Shown one piece after another: positions 11,070-21,856 of a stretch of DNA of 39,876 nucleotides (positions within the stretch are counted from its first letter, which is position 1; each line of letters begins with the position of its first letter). Both the position numbers and the translations under genes were made by a program. The stretch comes from Welwitschia mirabilis (taxonomy: Eukaryota > Gnetophyta > Gnetopsida > Welwitschiales): the NCBI GenBank assembly GCA_051453625.1, contig JBOZIK010000001.1, positions 146,107,394 through 146,147,269 of the forward strand. Direction: 5' to 3'. The notes under the pieces are model-generated. The model was not told the origin of the DNA. It saw nothing but the letters and a program-made list of their open reading frames with translations, and searched no databases.

Positions 11070-11660
11070 CTTTTCTAGAAGGGTTAAAGACATTAGGTCT
11101 TTTATTGAACATGATAATTATCATAAAAGATTCATTAAAGACTTCTCCAAAATATTAAAAACTTTAACTAACATTCTTACTCAAGATGTTTATTATGAAT
11201 AGAATCTTAAAGGTAATAATGTCTTTAAAATATTAAAACATCTTTTGACTTTCTCTCCTATCTTCCAACTTCTTAATTGGCCTCTTCCTTTTGAGTTATT
11301 ATGTGAGACAAGAGATTATGTCATAGGATCATCCTTATGTAAACTAAAAGATGGAATACTATAAGATATTTATTATGCAATAAAAACATTATAGGATTCT
11401 AAAATAAACTAAATAATAACTTGAAAAGAACTGCTAGTAGTAATTTTTTCTTGGAAAAATTTTAGATCATATATTATAGCTATAAAAACTATTATATTCA
11501 CTAATAATTTCACTTTTAAGTACTTATTAGATAAGAAATATTTTAAATCTAGAGTACTAAGTTGGATACTACTTTTATAAGAATATAATATTGAAATTAA
11601 AGATAAGAAAGAAGTAAAAAAATGTAGTTGCTAATTATTTATCTTACATTACTCTTTAAT
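11070..11660 (+). pseudogene. pol: Gypsy C RNase H remnant
   Basis: RNase H removes the RNA strand during reverse transcription. The connection motif reads VKDIRSFIEHDNYHKRFIKD (11085-11145), followed by FSKILKTLTNIL. The catalytic region begins LPFELLCETRDYVIG (11285-11330), where the first family aspartate after Cys is Glu. Then come KELLVVIFSWKNFRSY (11428-11475), KYLLDKKYFKSR and WILLL.EYNIEI (to about 11605). This is a long colinear match with scattered stops. Confidence 0.9.
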
Positions 11661-11849
11661 TCCTATATTATTTATATTTAATTCAATAAATAAATCATTT
11701 TCCAATAAATATATTTTGTCTTTACAAGAGAAACCTTGATATGCTAACATTTCATTGACATAACTAAGATAAAAAGTGATTGTTACATCAAGTAAATAAG
11801 AACTTTTTGAAAGTTCCTCATCTTTTCAAATACTATTTTAACTAAATCA

Positions 11850-12010
11850 TTTATAGGTGTATTTTACAATTTAAAACTTTAAATATATTAAACTTTACAC
11901 ATGTTGGAGTTCATCGAGATCATGTTTCTACTAAAATACTTCTCATAAAATTTTTGAGCTTTATAGATAAACTATCTTTAAAGATGCATATGAATAATAT
12001 AAAGCTTATG
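11850..12010 (+). pseudogene. pol: Gypsy C integrase N-terminal zinc region (partial)
   Basis: The translation THVGVHRDHVSTKILL (about 11898-11940) matches the H-x-G-x-H region of the integrase zinc-binding domain, followed by FKDAYE near 11975-11995 in a second frame. The catalytic core that should follow is absent: sequence runs into the (GA)n microsatellite and the N-gap. Whether the rest was deleted or lies in the collapsed gap cannot be told. Confidence 0.65.
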
Positions 12011-12035
12011 ATGAAGATTAATGATTAGACAATAA

Positions 12036-12134
12036 GAGAAATAGAGAGAGGGAAGGGGGCAAGAGGAGNNNNNNNNNNNNNNNNNNNNNNNNNNNNNNNN
12101 NNNNNNNNNNNNNNNNNNNNNNNNNNNNNNNNNN

Positions 12135-12168
<34 letters not shown>

Positions 12169-12170
12169 GA
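12036..12170. repeat. (GA)n microsatellite containing a 66-N gap
   Basis: Purine-only GA repeats occur on both sides of the N-run at 12069-12134, with a near-perfect run from 12135. The gap is most likely an unresolved expansion of the same repeat. Confidence 0.95.
12069..12134. other. Assembly gap (66 N) inside microsatellite
   Basis: A 66-base N-run within the GA repeat. The length is not a standard placeholder, so it may be an estimated size. Confidence 0.95.
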
Positions 12171-12295
12171 TGTATTGCCTCTTTCTCTAATTCTTGAGAT
12201 TAAATCATTTGATATCAAGAATATAGAGTTTGTTGGGTTATTTTTATTAGTAAGTTAACATAATTAATAAAACAATTCTTAATTTAGTTAACAAA

Positions 12296-12452
12296 ACATG
12301 AAACAACATGTTTTATTTTGGTGGAACATGATATAAAGATAAAAATAATTTCATTGAAAATACATAAGGAGAACATTAATATCAATTCATTAGATAAGAA
12401 TAAGTATAATGAAATACTAAGAGTTACATAAGCCTAAGTAAAAGACTTAGAT
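12296..12452 (+). repeat. Repeat E, plus-strand copy
   Basis: It starts catgaaacaacatgtt and includes atatcaattcattagataag. A recognisably similar sequence lies inverted at 31445-31632. The pair brackets Copia D. The family is unknown; it may be a piece of another LTR retrotransposon. Confidence 0.6.
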
Positions 12453-12987
12453 AGATGGTTTGTCTATGAATCACCAACCTAAACACGATCATTAAACATT
12501 ATTTGTAATGATGATTAATTATGTTATTATTTATTATTTAATATTTCATGCAATACAAAGTTTTATCTTGCCTTTTTACTTCTTATTATTTCTATCATAA
12601 ATAAACCTAAAGCTTTAGTACTTTAGTTACACCATTTTTATACAAACCCTTAACATATTAACAGAGAAGTCGTATCCCCTATTTAACTTTCATGTACTTA
12701 ATTTTAAAAGATGGTATTAGAGAACAAGGTTTTAATTTGAAGATAAGCTTAATAAAACACTAAATTTAGAGCTAAATTTTAAAGTTCCAAAATGATGAAG
12801 ATAAGCTTAACAAAGCTATCGATTCAAAATTTAAAAATTTCATCCTCAAGTAAAGGTGTTAGTAGAGAATAAGAATTAAAAAGTAAAAATAAAACTTTGT
12901 ATTATATGAAATATTTAATAATGAGTAATTAAATAACCAATAATGAAATAATAAATCATCACTACAAATAGTATTTCATACTCATAT
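12453..12987 (+). other. Non-coding part of the tandem unit upstream of D's LTR
   Basis: AT-rich, without protein motifs. It is host sequence or repeat E continuation that was duplicated together with the LTR; the second copy is at about 13650-14181. Confidence 0.5.
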
Positions 12988-13160
12988 TGTTTAGGGAATT
13001 AATAAGTCACACTATGGTACTACACTTAAGAAAACTAAAAATCATAGTGGAAATATAGTGTAGTATGCTTTATTATAAAAGAAATATCTATCATTTGAGA
13101 AGAAGAGGAAAATAAAAATATGTTTTTAAACTTTTTTTTTCTAGTTCTACAATTTTTGCA
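12988..13160 (+). repeat. Copia D 5' LTR, first tandem copy
   Basis: It starts TG (tgtttagggaattaataag) and ends in CA at 13160, two bases before a tRNA-Met-type primer-binding site. It matches 14182-14355 closely and the 3' LTR at 31264-31444 more weakly, for example in 'ataaaaatat' and the 'atctatcattt' block. At about 173 bp it fits the short LTRs of Tork-type Copia elements. Confidence 0.8.
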
Positions 13161-13162
13161 AC

Positions 13163-13178
13163 TAGTATTAGAGCTTGG
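13163..13178 (+). other. Copia D primer-binding site, first copy
   Basis: The sequence tagtattagagcttgg differs by two changes from TGGTATCAGAGC followed by the usual ttgg. That motif is complementary to the 3' end of initiator methionine tRNA, the usual Copia primer. Both changes are G-to-A or C-to-T. Confidence 0.8.
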
Positions 13179-14181
13179 AAAGGCTATTGATCTAGATATT
13201 CCTATGCTTTTGATAACGTCTTAAGCACCTATGAATATTATTACTTCTTCCATGCCCTTGCATGATTTGAATTCCCTTTGCATGTTTGTTTTTCCTAGTA
13301 TTTTACTTAAGATTTTTTCAAATCTAACTCTTATTTTATGTTTTTTTTTATTTTTTTGTAATAAGCCTACTCTTTAACCAATATTTTATAGTTTTAAGTT
13401 ATTTATGCAAAATTTTTCCTTACTATTTTCAAAGAGTTCTTTCTTTTAGCTTTCTAGATTAGAAGGCCTTTTGAAAAAAGAATTTGCAAAGGTTAATGCT
13501 AATTCTTATTACGGTTACTTAAACTAGAACAAAGAAAACAATTTTTTTTTAATTCTTTTTTCTTTTTCTCTCTTTTAATATCAATTCATTAGATAAGAAG
13601 AAGTATAATGAACTACTAAGAGTTACATAAGCCTAATTCAAAGACTTAGATATATGATTTGTCTATGAATCATCAACCTAAATATGATCATTAAACATTA
13701 TTTGTAATGATGATTAATTATGTTGTTATTTATTATTTAATATTTCATGTAATATAAATTTTTATCTTTCCTCTTTATTTCTTATTATTTCTGTCATAAA
13801 TAAATCTAAATCTTTAGTACTTTAGTTACACCACTTTTATACAAACTCTTAACATACAGAGAAGTCCTATCCCCAATTTAACTTTCATGTACTTAATTTT
13901 AAATATGGTATTAGATAAAAAGGTTTTAATTTGAAGATAATCTTAATGAAACACTAAATTTAGAGCTAAATTTTAAAGTTCCAAGATGGTGAAGATAAGC
14001 TTAACAAAGCTATCCGTTCAGAATTTAAAAATTTCATCCTCAAGTAAAGGTGATAGTAGAGAATAAGAAGTAAAAAGTAAAAACCAAACTTTGTATTATA
14101 TGAAATATTTAATAATAAGTAATTAAATAACCAATAATGAAATAATAAATCATCATTACAAATAATATTTCATAGTCATAT

Positions 14182-14355
14182 TTTTTAAGGAACTAATAAG
14201 TTACACTATGATACTACACTTAGGCAAACTAAAAATCTTAGTGGAAATATAGTATAGTATGCTTTCTTATAAAAGAAATATCTATCATTTGAGAAGAAGA
14301 GGAAAATAAAAATACGTTTTTGAACTTCTTTTTATCTTGTTCAACAATTTATACA
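14182..14355 (+). repeat. Copia D 5' LTR, second tandem copy
   Basis: Aligned with 12988-13160 base for base apart from scattered substitutions. The TG start has changed to TT, and the CA end is retained at 14355. This is the LTR next to D's internal region. Confidence 0.8.
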
Positions 14356-14357
14356 AC

Positions 14358-14373
14358 TAGTATTAAAGCTTGG
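14358..14373 (+). other. Copia D primer-binding site, second copy
   Basis: The sequence tagtattaaagcttgg is the same tRNA-Met-type site with one more G-to-A change than the first copy. Confidence 0.75.
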
Positions 14374-14374
14374 A

Positions 14375-17300
14375 AAAGCTGTTGATCTAGATCTTCCTAA
14401 GGATTTTGACAACTTCTTAAGCACCTATGCGTATTGTTACTCCTTCCATGTCCTTACATGCTTTGAATTCCCTTTGCATGTTTGTTTTTCCTAGTATTTT
14501 ACTTAAGATTTTTTCAAATCTAACTGTTATTTTATGTTTTTTTAGATTTTTTTGTAAGAAGCCTACTCTTTAACCAAGATTTTATAGTTTTGAGTTATTT
14601 ATGTAGAATTTTTCCTTACTGTTTTTAAAGAGTGCTTTATTTTAGCTTTCTAGATTACAAGGCCTTTTGAAAAAAGATTTTGCAAAGGTTAATGCTAATT
14701 CTTATTACTGTTACTTAAACTAGAATAAAGAAAATAAATTGTTTTTAGTTCTTTTTTCTTTTTCTCTCTTTTTTACCCCTCACTACATCTTAATAGAGAA
14801 TTAAGCTTTTCTATCTTATAGATCAACCTAAAATTTTCATAATTTCTAAGTAACATAGAAATCTTAGCATTCTAGCATTCTAATATGAAAAAATAAATGA
14901 ACCAAATACTTTATAGAGTTTGAAAGAAGAGGATATAATGGAGAGTAAAGAATAAAATAATTATTTTTGGTGATGCCATAAAATCAAATATTTTCTACAA
15001 AATCTATATCTAGTCACTTTACTTATACCATCATCATCTAATAGCTGCTTTTTCCTTGTTTCTTGTAATTTGCATTTCTTTATGGATTGCAAAGCTTTAT
15101 CGACTTAGTCAGCTATAAATTGTGAGGCTTGTGGCTAGTATTTTCTATCAAAAATTAATACTCATTATATGCCTTCCTATAAGAGTATAAAATCTATACC
15201 TAGGTCTATTGATAAGACACTAAAAGTTAAGGGGAGTAGTAGACTTAGAGAATTTGATAAACTACATTTTATTGAAAATTTAATCCACTAATATATCATG
15301 TTTTATCTTTTTGCTTTTTCCTAATGTTGGGATATTTATGTTATTGACCTTCTTTTCTTTCATCTTATAAAACTACAATATGAGGCCATGTCTAATCACA
15401 GCATGCTCTGCAATATGTTGTTACTTGTTAGCTCTGCTTCTCATTAATGTGCATTTTTATTTATCTTGAGTTTAATTACTTCTTTAATAAGTATACTATA
15501 TCATTAATAAGGGCCCTTTAGTAATAAACATGATTTGGAGGCATCAATCAAGGGGGTTTTCATTAAACAAATGCAAATTTTGCTACTTAGATAAAGTTTG
15601 ATATTAACTATCTTAAAAAAAGGTATTAAATAAATAATTCAGGACACAATCCAAAAGACATTCTTTAAGACTTGAAATTGAGGATTTGTAAGGCTTCTTC
15701 TAGGTCTAATATCAATGGCATGAATTAGTAAATGTGTATGTGGAAATGTTTCTCCTTATTAGTTTATTGATAGCCTCGAAAATCTCTAGAAGCATCCTAC
15801 AAAGTGCATGTACTTTTGAATGCTCTCTTGGTATCTATAATTATCAAGTAAGCCTTAAATTTTTCCATTTTATAGTAAAAGTCTAACATAGATATTTTTA
15901 CAAAGGATTTCACGCTCTTATTTAGAATTAATGCTAGAATCAAATCATCTAGCAACATCCATTTTTCAATGTTTCTTGTTCTTCTTATTAGCCCTCTAGA
16001 CATCTACATGTATGCAATTCTATCTTTAAGCTTCATGATATGTTCTATTTTCTTATCATGTAGACATGTAAAATTGCTCTTATTTTAGCAATTTTTGTTG
16101 AGTCTACACATTTGTATTTTGTTCTACTTTTTGTTCTTTTTGATGAACTTGTATTTTTTCTTAAGATTTTAGCTCATTTTAGCATGCATGCACTTTTTAA
16201 GGCATTTTGTAAGTTTTTAGGTAATTTTAATTATTTTAATTCCATTAAACTACCCTTTTATTTTATCGAGTTAAGTAGGAATGTGGGGAAAGATTCACTT
16301 GACTTAATTTTTCTTTCTAAGATTTCATATCACTTATAATTTGGACAGATCAAGTTAAGTTAGGGTTTTCAACAAGATTTAGTTCATCTAGACATATTAA
16401 AATTAAGTTTTCTCATTTTTCTAACACTATTTTTCGATCTTTGATTGTTTTTACACTTAAAGATCTTACTTAAAACATTTTTAATAATGCTTAATATTTA
16501 AAATTTGAATTTATCCACTCTTTAAATGCTTAACATTTTCATTGGAAATAAGTCTTGATTGGTGGTGGACATGGAAGCCTTACGTAGACATTGATCCATA
16601 TCAGACTACACCACTATCTGAGCTTTTTGTATAACTTTAACTATCACAACTATGTAGTTCAAGCCATATAGAGAGTTATGTCTCTCTTAAGCAAAAACCT
16701 CTCAAGCATCTCAAGATCTAAATTCCCATGTATGCCTTGGTAATCAAGGGTATAATAGATGAAACTTGAGGCATAGGGATAGGGTCCACTTGGATTTTAT
16801 CACCAAGTTAATAAGGAGGCATAAGTATAAAAAATATGAAATTTAACATGTTTAAGATATAAGTATGTTACCAACATTAGATCTTACTCTCCCTTAAAGA
16901 GGGGTATGTAGCTAACGTAATTAAAACTGGCTATTGAAAGGTTTTTGCTCTTGAAGAGGATGTAATTACTACATAGATTGGGAGTAAAACCTCAAATTGA
17001 TAAATACGTCACTTAAGCATCTAATGATTTAGGCCCTTTGTATTAAAATTTACCATGTTCACATAAGGTTTTTTTAATGAATTTACTTTGTTTGTCTTTC
17101 ATGCATATGATTCTTAGGGTTACTTTTATCATTATCATACTTTCATGGATTGGGTAGATCATTTGAATTATAAATGTGAGTTAATCCCTTTCAAATTAAC
17201 CATAACTATCTATCATAACTTTTTTGATATTTTTATTATGTCATTATGACTTAAATAGATCGTTTGAACTTGTGGATGTGAGAAAGATCCCTTATCAAAT

Positions 17301-17900
17301 CGACTATAAAATTTCATCTTTCTATTATTTCTTTCTTTTCTTAAATTTACAACTATTCTTTGTATGAAGGATAGATCCATTATTTAGTTATGAATGTGAG
17401 CAATATCCTCTTGAAAATTGACTATACCTCATAACTTATTATCTCCTTTTCTATCTTCATCAACTATGACAACTTGAGGGGGTAAGTTTTAGATGCTGTC
17501 AAACTTATTCATACTAGTGTTGAAACTAGAATCATGGAAAATATCAGAATCACCCTTTAGTATGATTAAAGTTGGGAAGATTGACATGAAAATTTCATGT
17601 TCACCATGCATATATATAATTTTAACACAATTTTTTTTGAGAAAGTTCATGTTCCTATTCAATTTTTAAAGGGATAAGACTCTTAAAAGTTCATCAATAA
17701 TAAGTTATAAAAATTTATAAAAAAGTTTCTAGCTTTATATTATAAGAATTTAGTAGATTATAGCAAGATCAACTACACCACTTGCATCATCTTGTGGAAT
17801 AAATTCTATTCAAAGAATGATTTAGAGCTTATAAAACTCATGACAAGTATAAATATCTTGCATTATAAGAGGAAAGGTCCAGTAATTAATTGTATAAATG
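14375..17900 (+). other. Copia D leader and gag region, largely unreadable
   Basis: About 3.5 kb without a convincing gag domain, longer than a Copia leader plus gag should be, so an unrecognised insertion is likely. The short open frames at 15797-16003 (-) and 16112-16339 (+) show no family motif. The only clear structure is a degenerate tandem repeat at 17145-17440. A purine run (ttgagggggtaag) near 17474-17486 looks like a polypurine tract but has no partner LTR. Confidence 0.4.
17145..17440 (+). repeat. Three degenerate tandem repeats of about 100-116 bp
   Basis: Each unit begins with a 'gatagatc'-like block (17153, 17254, 17370), continues with 'aatgtgag' or 'gatgtgag', then 'atccc' or 'atcctc', and ends with 'gactata'-like sequence. 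The spacing is uneven, so the repeat is old. Confidence 0.6.
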
Positions 17901-18239
17901 ACTAATATTAAGGTAAATATTATTGAAATTAACCCACAAAACCAAGTATGCATATGCTACATAAACATGATTAGATGTTTTTTTGAGGATTCATATTTAC
18001 ATAGCTACATCATGTCTTTGCATCTAGTAAGTAACTACCACAAATGATCTTTAATACATTCAATAAAGATCTCATAACTACTGAGGCACAATTCAACTTT
18101 GTAAGTACTTCATCTTTTTAAGCTACATTCAAAGCATCACATCCTCATAGTGGATCACATTGCAATAAATAATCTTTGAGAAAACATTGTTCTAATATCA
18201 AACATCATTAGAAGAATAAATATCTAAAAAACAACAAGC

Positions 18240-18420
18240 AATTTCACCTACTCAATGCTATCAGTCTCACCCAAAGAAGAAGCTGCATCAAAATAATACT
18301 GCTTTAAAAAGTATACATTTTAGTGTTTGTAATGCAATACAAGGTCATACTATAAATATTATCAGATCCCTTGGAACAAAATTAAAGCTACTCTTGAAGA
18401 GAATAAAATCACTAATGATT
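18240..18420 (+). pseudogene. gag: Copia D gag zinc-knuckle remnant (tentative)
   Basis: A C-x-x-C pair is coded at 18324-18335 (with an in-frame stop between) and a Gln-Gly-His triplet lies at 18340-18348 in another frame. The gap between them is two bases short of the standard C-x2-C-x4-H spacing. The position, 180 bp before protease, suits a Copia gag knuckle, but the final cysteine is not seen. Upstream gag is not recognisable. Confidence 0.4.
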
Positions 18421-18499
18421 CTGGTTATTTAGATAATACTAAAAATTATGAATTAAATTTTATGTTTCAAAGTCATTAATTTTTGTATGAGTGGAAGCA

Positions 18500-18660
18500 T
18501 GCCTTATGATGAATTTTACATTCTAGATACTAGTGTAACTTGGCATATGATGTATAGATATGACTATTTTGATGACTTCATAGCATAGCTTGATTAAGTT
18601 TATTTGGTAGATAGAAATTTAGATCCTATGAAGATCAACGCATAGTTACCTTTGAGTTGC
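18500..18660 (+). pseudogene. pol: Copia D protease remnant
   Basis: The translation FYILDTSVTWHMMYRYDYFD (18512-18571) matches the Copia protease start, where Asp-Ser/Thr-Gly is followed by a Trp/Phe-His-Met block. The active-site triplet reads Asp-Thr-Ser (18526-18534): the glycine is lost by a G-to-A change. The following VYLVDRNLDPMKI near 18600-18640 fits the strand after it. Confidence 0.8.
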
Positions 18661-18929
18661 CTTCTTTCTCATAGTAAACATTCTCTCATGTTTTATATAT
18701 TACATCTTTGAGGTTTTATATTTTCTTTCTTTTCACATTGATTAGAGAAGAATATTTTATTACCATGGTAAAAAATTTCATTAATATTTTTTATGCTTCT
18801 TATAATCTTATCATAAAGGATTACATTAATGAAAAAATAATGCATCTTCAAGGATGTATTGTTATGTAGGCAATTACATGCCATGTTTTACAAGAAGAAA
18901 TTTTCCCATTGATTTTGTGATATGCTTGC

Positions 18930-19760
18930 TTGTATTATCTCAACACTTATTTATTGAATGCAATGCATGAGAATAGACATCAACTTATTCCCTTCATTTC
19001 ACATGATTTTTCTCCATGTGAAGCATGTATTATGAATTAAAAAACTTAATACACTTTTCTCCCAAAAATGACATGCTTATCAATAGAATTTGCTAATTTA
19101 TAGTAACCTATGTAGTTTTGTATTGGTCTGTATAATTTAAGGCTATTACTAATTTATATCTTTCATAGATGATTTCTTGTATATGGCTTGGCTATATCAT
19201 ATTTGATTCAAATATCTTACTTTAAATATTTTCAATATTTTTAAAGAAAAAGTAAAAAAAAGAAACTAGTAACAAGATTAGGGGTTTTAATTATGATAAT
19301 GATGGAGAATATACATCAACAAAATTCAAGGATTTTCTTTCTTTAAAATGCATTCATAATCTAAAGACATGCCCAGAAATACCTTAATAGAATGATATCA
19401 TTGAATGATTTAACTGAATCATCATGAATATGAGATGCTCAATGATGTAATTTAATGGATGTAAGTCTTACTTGTGGATGAAGTTATTGGTATCATAGTC
19501 TATATTGACAATTATATTGGATATGATTCTAAAAAGAATATCTCTTTTACTAAAAAATGAAATAAATAAAATCCTACTCTAAATTATTTTTGAGTGTTTG
19601 GTTGTAAATGCTATGTTCATATTTCTATCAAATGATATAACAAGCTTGGTGCATATACTCATTTTAAAATTTTTATAAGATATCCAATTGGCTAGAAAGT
19701 GTATCACATGTACATTTTTAAGCATTATAGGATTATTTTATCTTGATGTCTCCTTTTTTA
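18930..19760 (+). pseudogene. pol: Copia D pre-integrase and integrase remnant
   Basis: Integrase would insert the cDNA into the genome. A pre-integrase zinc cysteine pair reads PCEACIMN (about 19015-19038). The catalytic core starts YSNLCSF (about 19099-19119), where the first catalytic Asp is Asn (codon 19105-19107), then ISFIDDF near 19157-19177. The second catalytic Asp is kept in NYDNDGEYTSTKFKDF (19290-19337). Further on, a Glu survives near 19405 in the region of the third catalytic residue, and the C-terminal core signature LVVNAMF lies near 19600-19620. Stops are frequent. Confidence 0.85.
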
Positions 19761-19929
19761 AAACCTCATAAAACGTATCTCAGCTTTATCTTTCTAAACT
19801 GCATCCTTTCTCTCATCCTATGCAAATTTTGGATTTTATGTTCTATGTTTGAAGGGATAGATGTGTCTATCAATCATAATTTATTAGTTCCTTCTAATTA
19901 AAATGGTTTATCCATAATACAACCTATAG

Positions 19930-20281
19930 GACATAAGATTCTTCATATGCCTCACACATATGAACATGGTTCTAGCAGCAACTTAGTGGATTATCATAGT
20001 AAGAGTGATAGTGTATTTAAAAGACAAGCATAAATCACTTAGTTAGAAACTGCTCTATAAGATGATTATGATGATTAAAGGGGAGAGACTAGAACTAGGT
20101 AGGGCTCTCACTCATATCTTGACAGTGATGATGAGCTTTATCTTACTTTTGATAGAGAACTAACCTTCTTCAAAGACATCATTCTACATGATCACTTATT
20201 ACAAGCCATGAAAGAAGAATACAATGCACTCAAAGAAAATGATATATGGGAATTGGTTGATCATCTATTAGGTTATACTAC
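19930..20281 (+). pseudogene. pol: Copia D RT, N-terminal part, before Gypsy B
   Basis: The translation EPTFFKDIILHDHLLQAM (about 20158-20210) and KEEYNALKENDIWELVDHLL (20211-20270) give the classic start of the Copia RT domain. The frame is then broken at 20282 by the left LTR of Gypsy B. The last bases before the LTR (20277-20281) would form half of a 5-bp target-site duplication, but the other half lies in the gap at 29489-29588. Confidence 0.9.
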
Positions 20282-20819
20282 TATTAACATGTAAAAATTA
20301 ACATTTAGGTAAGGTATTATAGACTATTTTATCTTAGGAAAGATATTAAACTAACTATTTTATTATGAAATCACATTTTTTAATTTTTATCATAAATTAT
20401 TAAATTATGAACTTGTTCATGATAAATACAGGTACTTAATAGCTTAATAGAGTACTATCTAAAAGATTAAGAAAAACTATTAGAGAACATGAGTAATACC
20501 AGTGGACCTATATGATAGTATCAGTAAATGTGCATACATCATCTCTAATTTGACACACTAGACCTATCATGGAATGACACATGATAGGAAGTTGTAGGCC
20601 CTATTAGTTACTACATCCTAGTCTGTTAAGATCCTCAGAAACACACGACATTGACATGGTGAATACACAGCATTGATGTGGTAGACCCATAGTAGTGACT
20701 TGGTAGCGAAGTGATAACCATAATTGATAGTGACAAATGGAAACGGTATCAATACAAATGTGATTGGAATCAATTGGAAATATTTAAACTAAGAGCCACA
20801 TGTTAAAGGAATCATGATG

Positions 20820-21040
20820 ATTTTCTATCAAATGCTATAGGACAAAGCTCCCAACAAATTCTAAATGATAAAGATTCCTAGAAAAGATAAATGATGAAGT
20901 AGCAAGCAAATACCAAATAATAAAGATTTCACATAACATTATAAGATAAGGAATATTAACCTTCACCTAAAGCAATAGGAAAAAATCTTATCTACCAAAT
21001 GCTAAATGATAAAGATTCTATTTAATGCTATAGGATGGAC
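20820..21040 (+). repeat. LTR-internal minisatellite, 5' LTR copy
   Basis: Degenerate repeats of about 30-45 bp carry the core 'aaatgctaaatgataaagatt', upstream of the TATA box. The 3' LTR has the same array at 28460-28690 with a different number and order of units. Confidence 0.7.
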
Positions 21041-21112
21041 TCCATCCACCTCACATTTCACTACAGGCCAAGAAACCTAATTACCCCCTCATTAATTTAA
21101 CTTATAAAAGGA

Positions 21113-21120
21113 CCTTGAAG
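21113..21120 (+). promoter_or_regulatory. TATA box in Gypsy B 5' LTR
   Basis: tataaaag followed by gaccttgaag; the same context as in the 3' LTR and in Gypsy A. This would have driven transcription of the element. Confidence 0.75.
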
Positions 21121-21838
21121 CCCTTCATTATAGCTTTACAACCTCTTAATAAAAGATCTATTGTACCTTAGCATAGTTTTAAGATGAATGTCTTGCTGAG
21201 TTCCCCTTAGAATGGGCTAGCCCTAAGGTCAGCTTCAAAAGTATGTACTTCATGTTTTTTCTTTTATGAATGTAATGTAATTAATTTTTATTTTAATAAA
21301 ATGTTAGTTTCCTATTTTAATTTAAAGTGATAATTTATTTTATACTTTAAATTCTTAATTAAAACTACGTTAGTATTAAGTATCTTTAATTGAGTGAATT
21401 CTTATGCTTTAATGTAGCTAGTAATTGTAAGTGGTTGATGGTTCTTAGGAAGAATTTCATACTTATCATGCTTAAATTTGAACTAAAAACATGCTAAGTA
21501 ACATGAATTATTTCATCAATACTTATATGATGGATGAGATTATGCCATTATATTTTAAACATAAACAACTTAGCTAAGGTAAGTTTTAACTTATGTAATC
21601 GTCACATGTTTTTGAATTAAAGTTATATCTATAGATAAATCAAGTTAGATTAGAGTTTTAGTTCATTTATCGTTTTTTATTAGAAGTATTCCCCTTAATT
21701 ACACTTTGAATTTGCATTTCTATTATCTACATTTTACTTTCCAACTATTTATGTTCCAAATTTTATAAGCTAGTCACATTCATCCTGTGAGGTACTTTCG
21801 TGGCTAAAATGAATAAAGGTAATAATTTTATTAACTTT

Positions 21839-21856
21839 TGGCATTATTATGTGTGA
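21839..21856 (+). other. Gypsy B primer-binding site (degenerate)
   Basis: The sequence tggcattattatgtgtga sits right after the LTR and resembles the TGGCGCCGTTG-type site used by Athila/Tat elements, with most differences being C-to-T or G-to-A. The position at the end of LTR homology is the main support. Confidence 0.6.

Larger units (their letters stand above)
8090..12010 (+). mobile_element. Gypsy C: decayed Athila/Tat-like element with RT and RNase H
   Basis: It reads gag, protease, reverse transcriptase, RNase H and the start of integrase in the canonical Gypsy order on the plus strand. Unlike A and B it keeps the enzymes needed for copying. No LTRs could be assigned: the left side abuts Gypsy A's truncated LTR and the right side ends inside integrase near the (GA)n microsatellite and gap at 12036-12170. 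Its gag and protease resemble those of A and B, so it may represent the autonomous partner lineage. Confidence 0.85.
12378..13577 (+). repeat. 1.2-kb direct tandem duplication, copy 1
   Basis: The unit runs from 'taatatcaattcatt' to 'tttctctctttt' and repeats immediately at 13578 with about nine of ten bases unchanged by eye and only small indels (copy offset 1199-1200 bp). It contains part of repeat E, non-coding DNA, Copia D's 5' LTR, its primer-binding site and the leader. Confidence 0.9.
13578..14774 (+). repeat. 1.2-kb direct tandem duplication, copy 2
   Basis: Second copy of the unit at 12378-13577, directly adjacent. It includes a second 5' LTR (14182-14355) and primer-binding site (14358). 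It ends in 'tttctctctttttt', the same pyrimidine stretch that forms the junction of the copies. Confidence 0.9.
20282..21838 (+). repeat. Gypsy B 5' LTR
   Basis: It starts tattaac, a one-base change from the TGTTAAC start of the 3' LTR and of Gypsy A. It is colinear with 27937-29488 along its length, including 'aatgtgcatacatca' near 20527, the TATA box and 'aagctagtcacattcatcc' near 21770. It ends just before the primer-binding site. Confidence 0.9.

Noticed and set aside
12135-12170. GA repeat as a GAGA-type regulatory element
   Set aside because: It is a plain microsatellite at a truncated retroelement with no gene nearby.
15797-16339. Open frames of 68 (-) and 75 (+) codons
   Set aside because: Hydrophobic or Lys/Ile-rich translations of AT-rich DNA; no family motif and no codon or length support.
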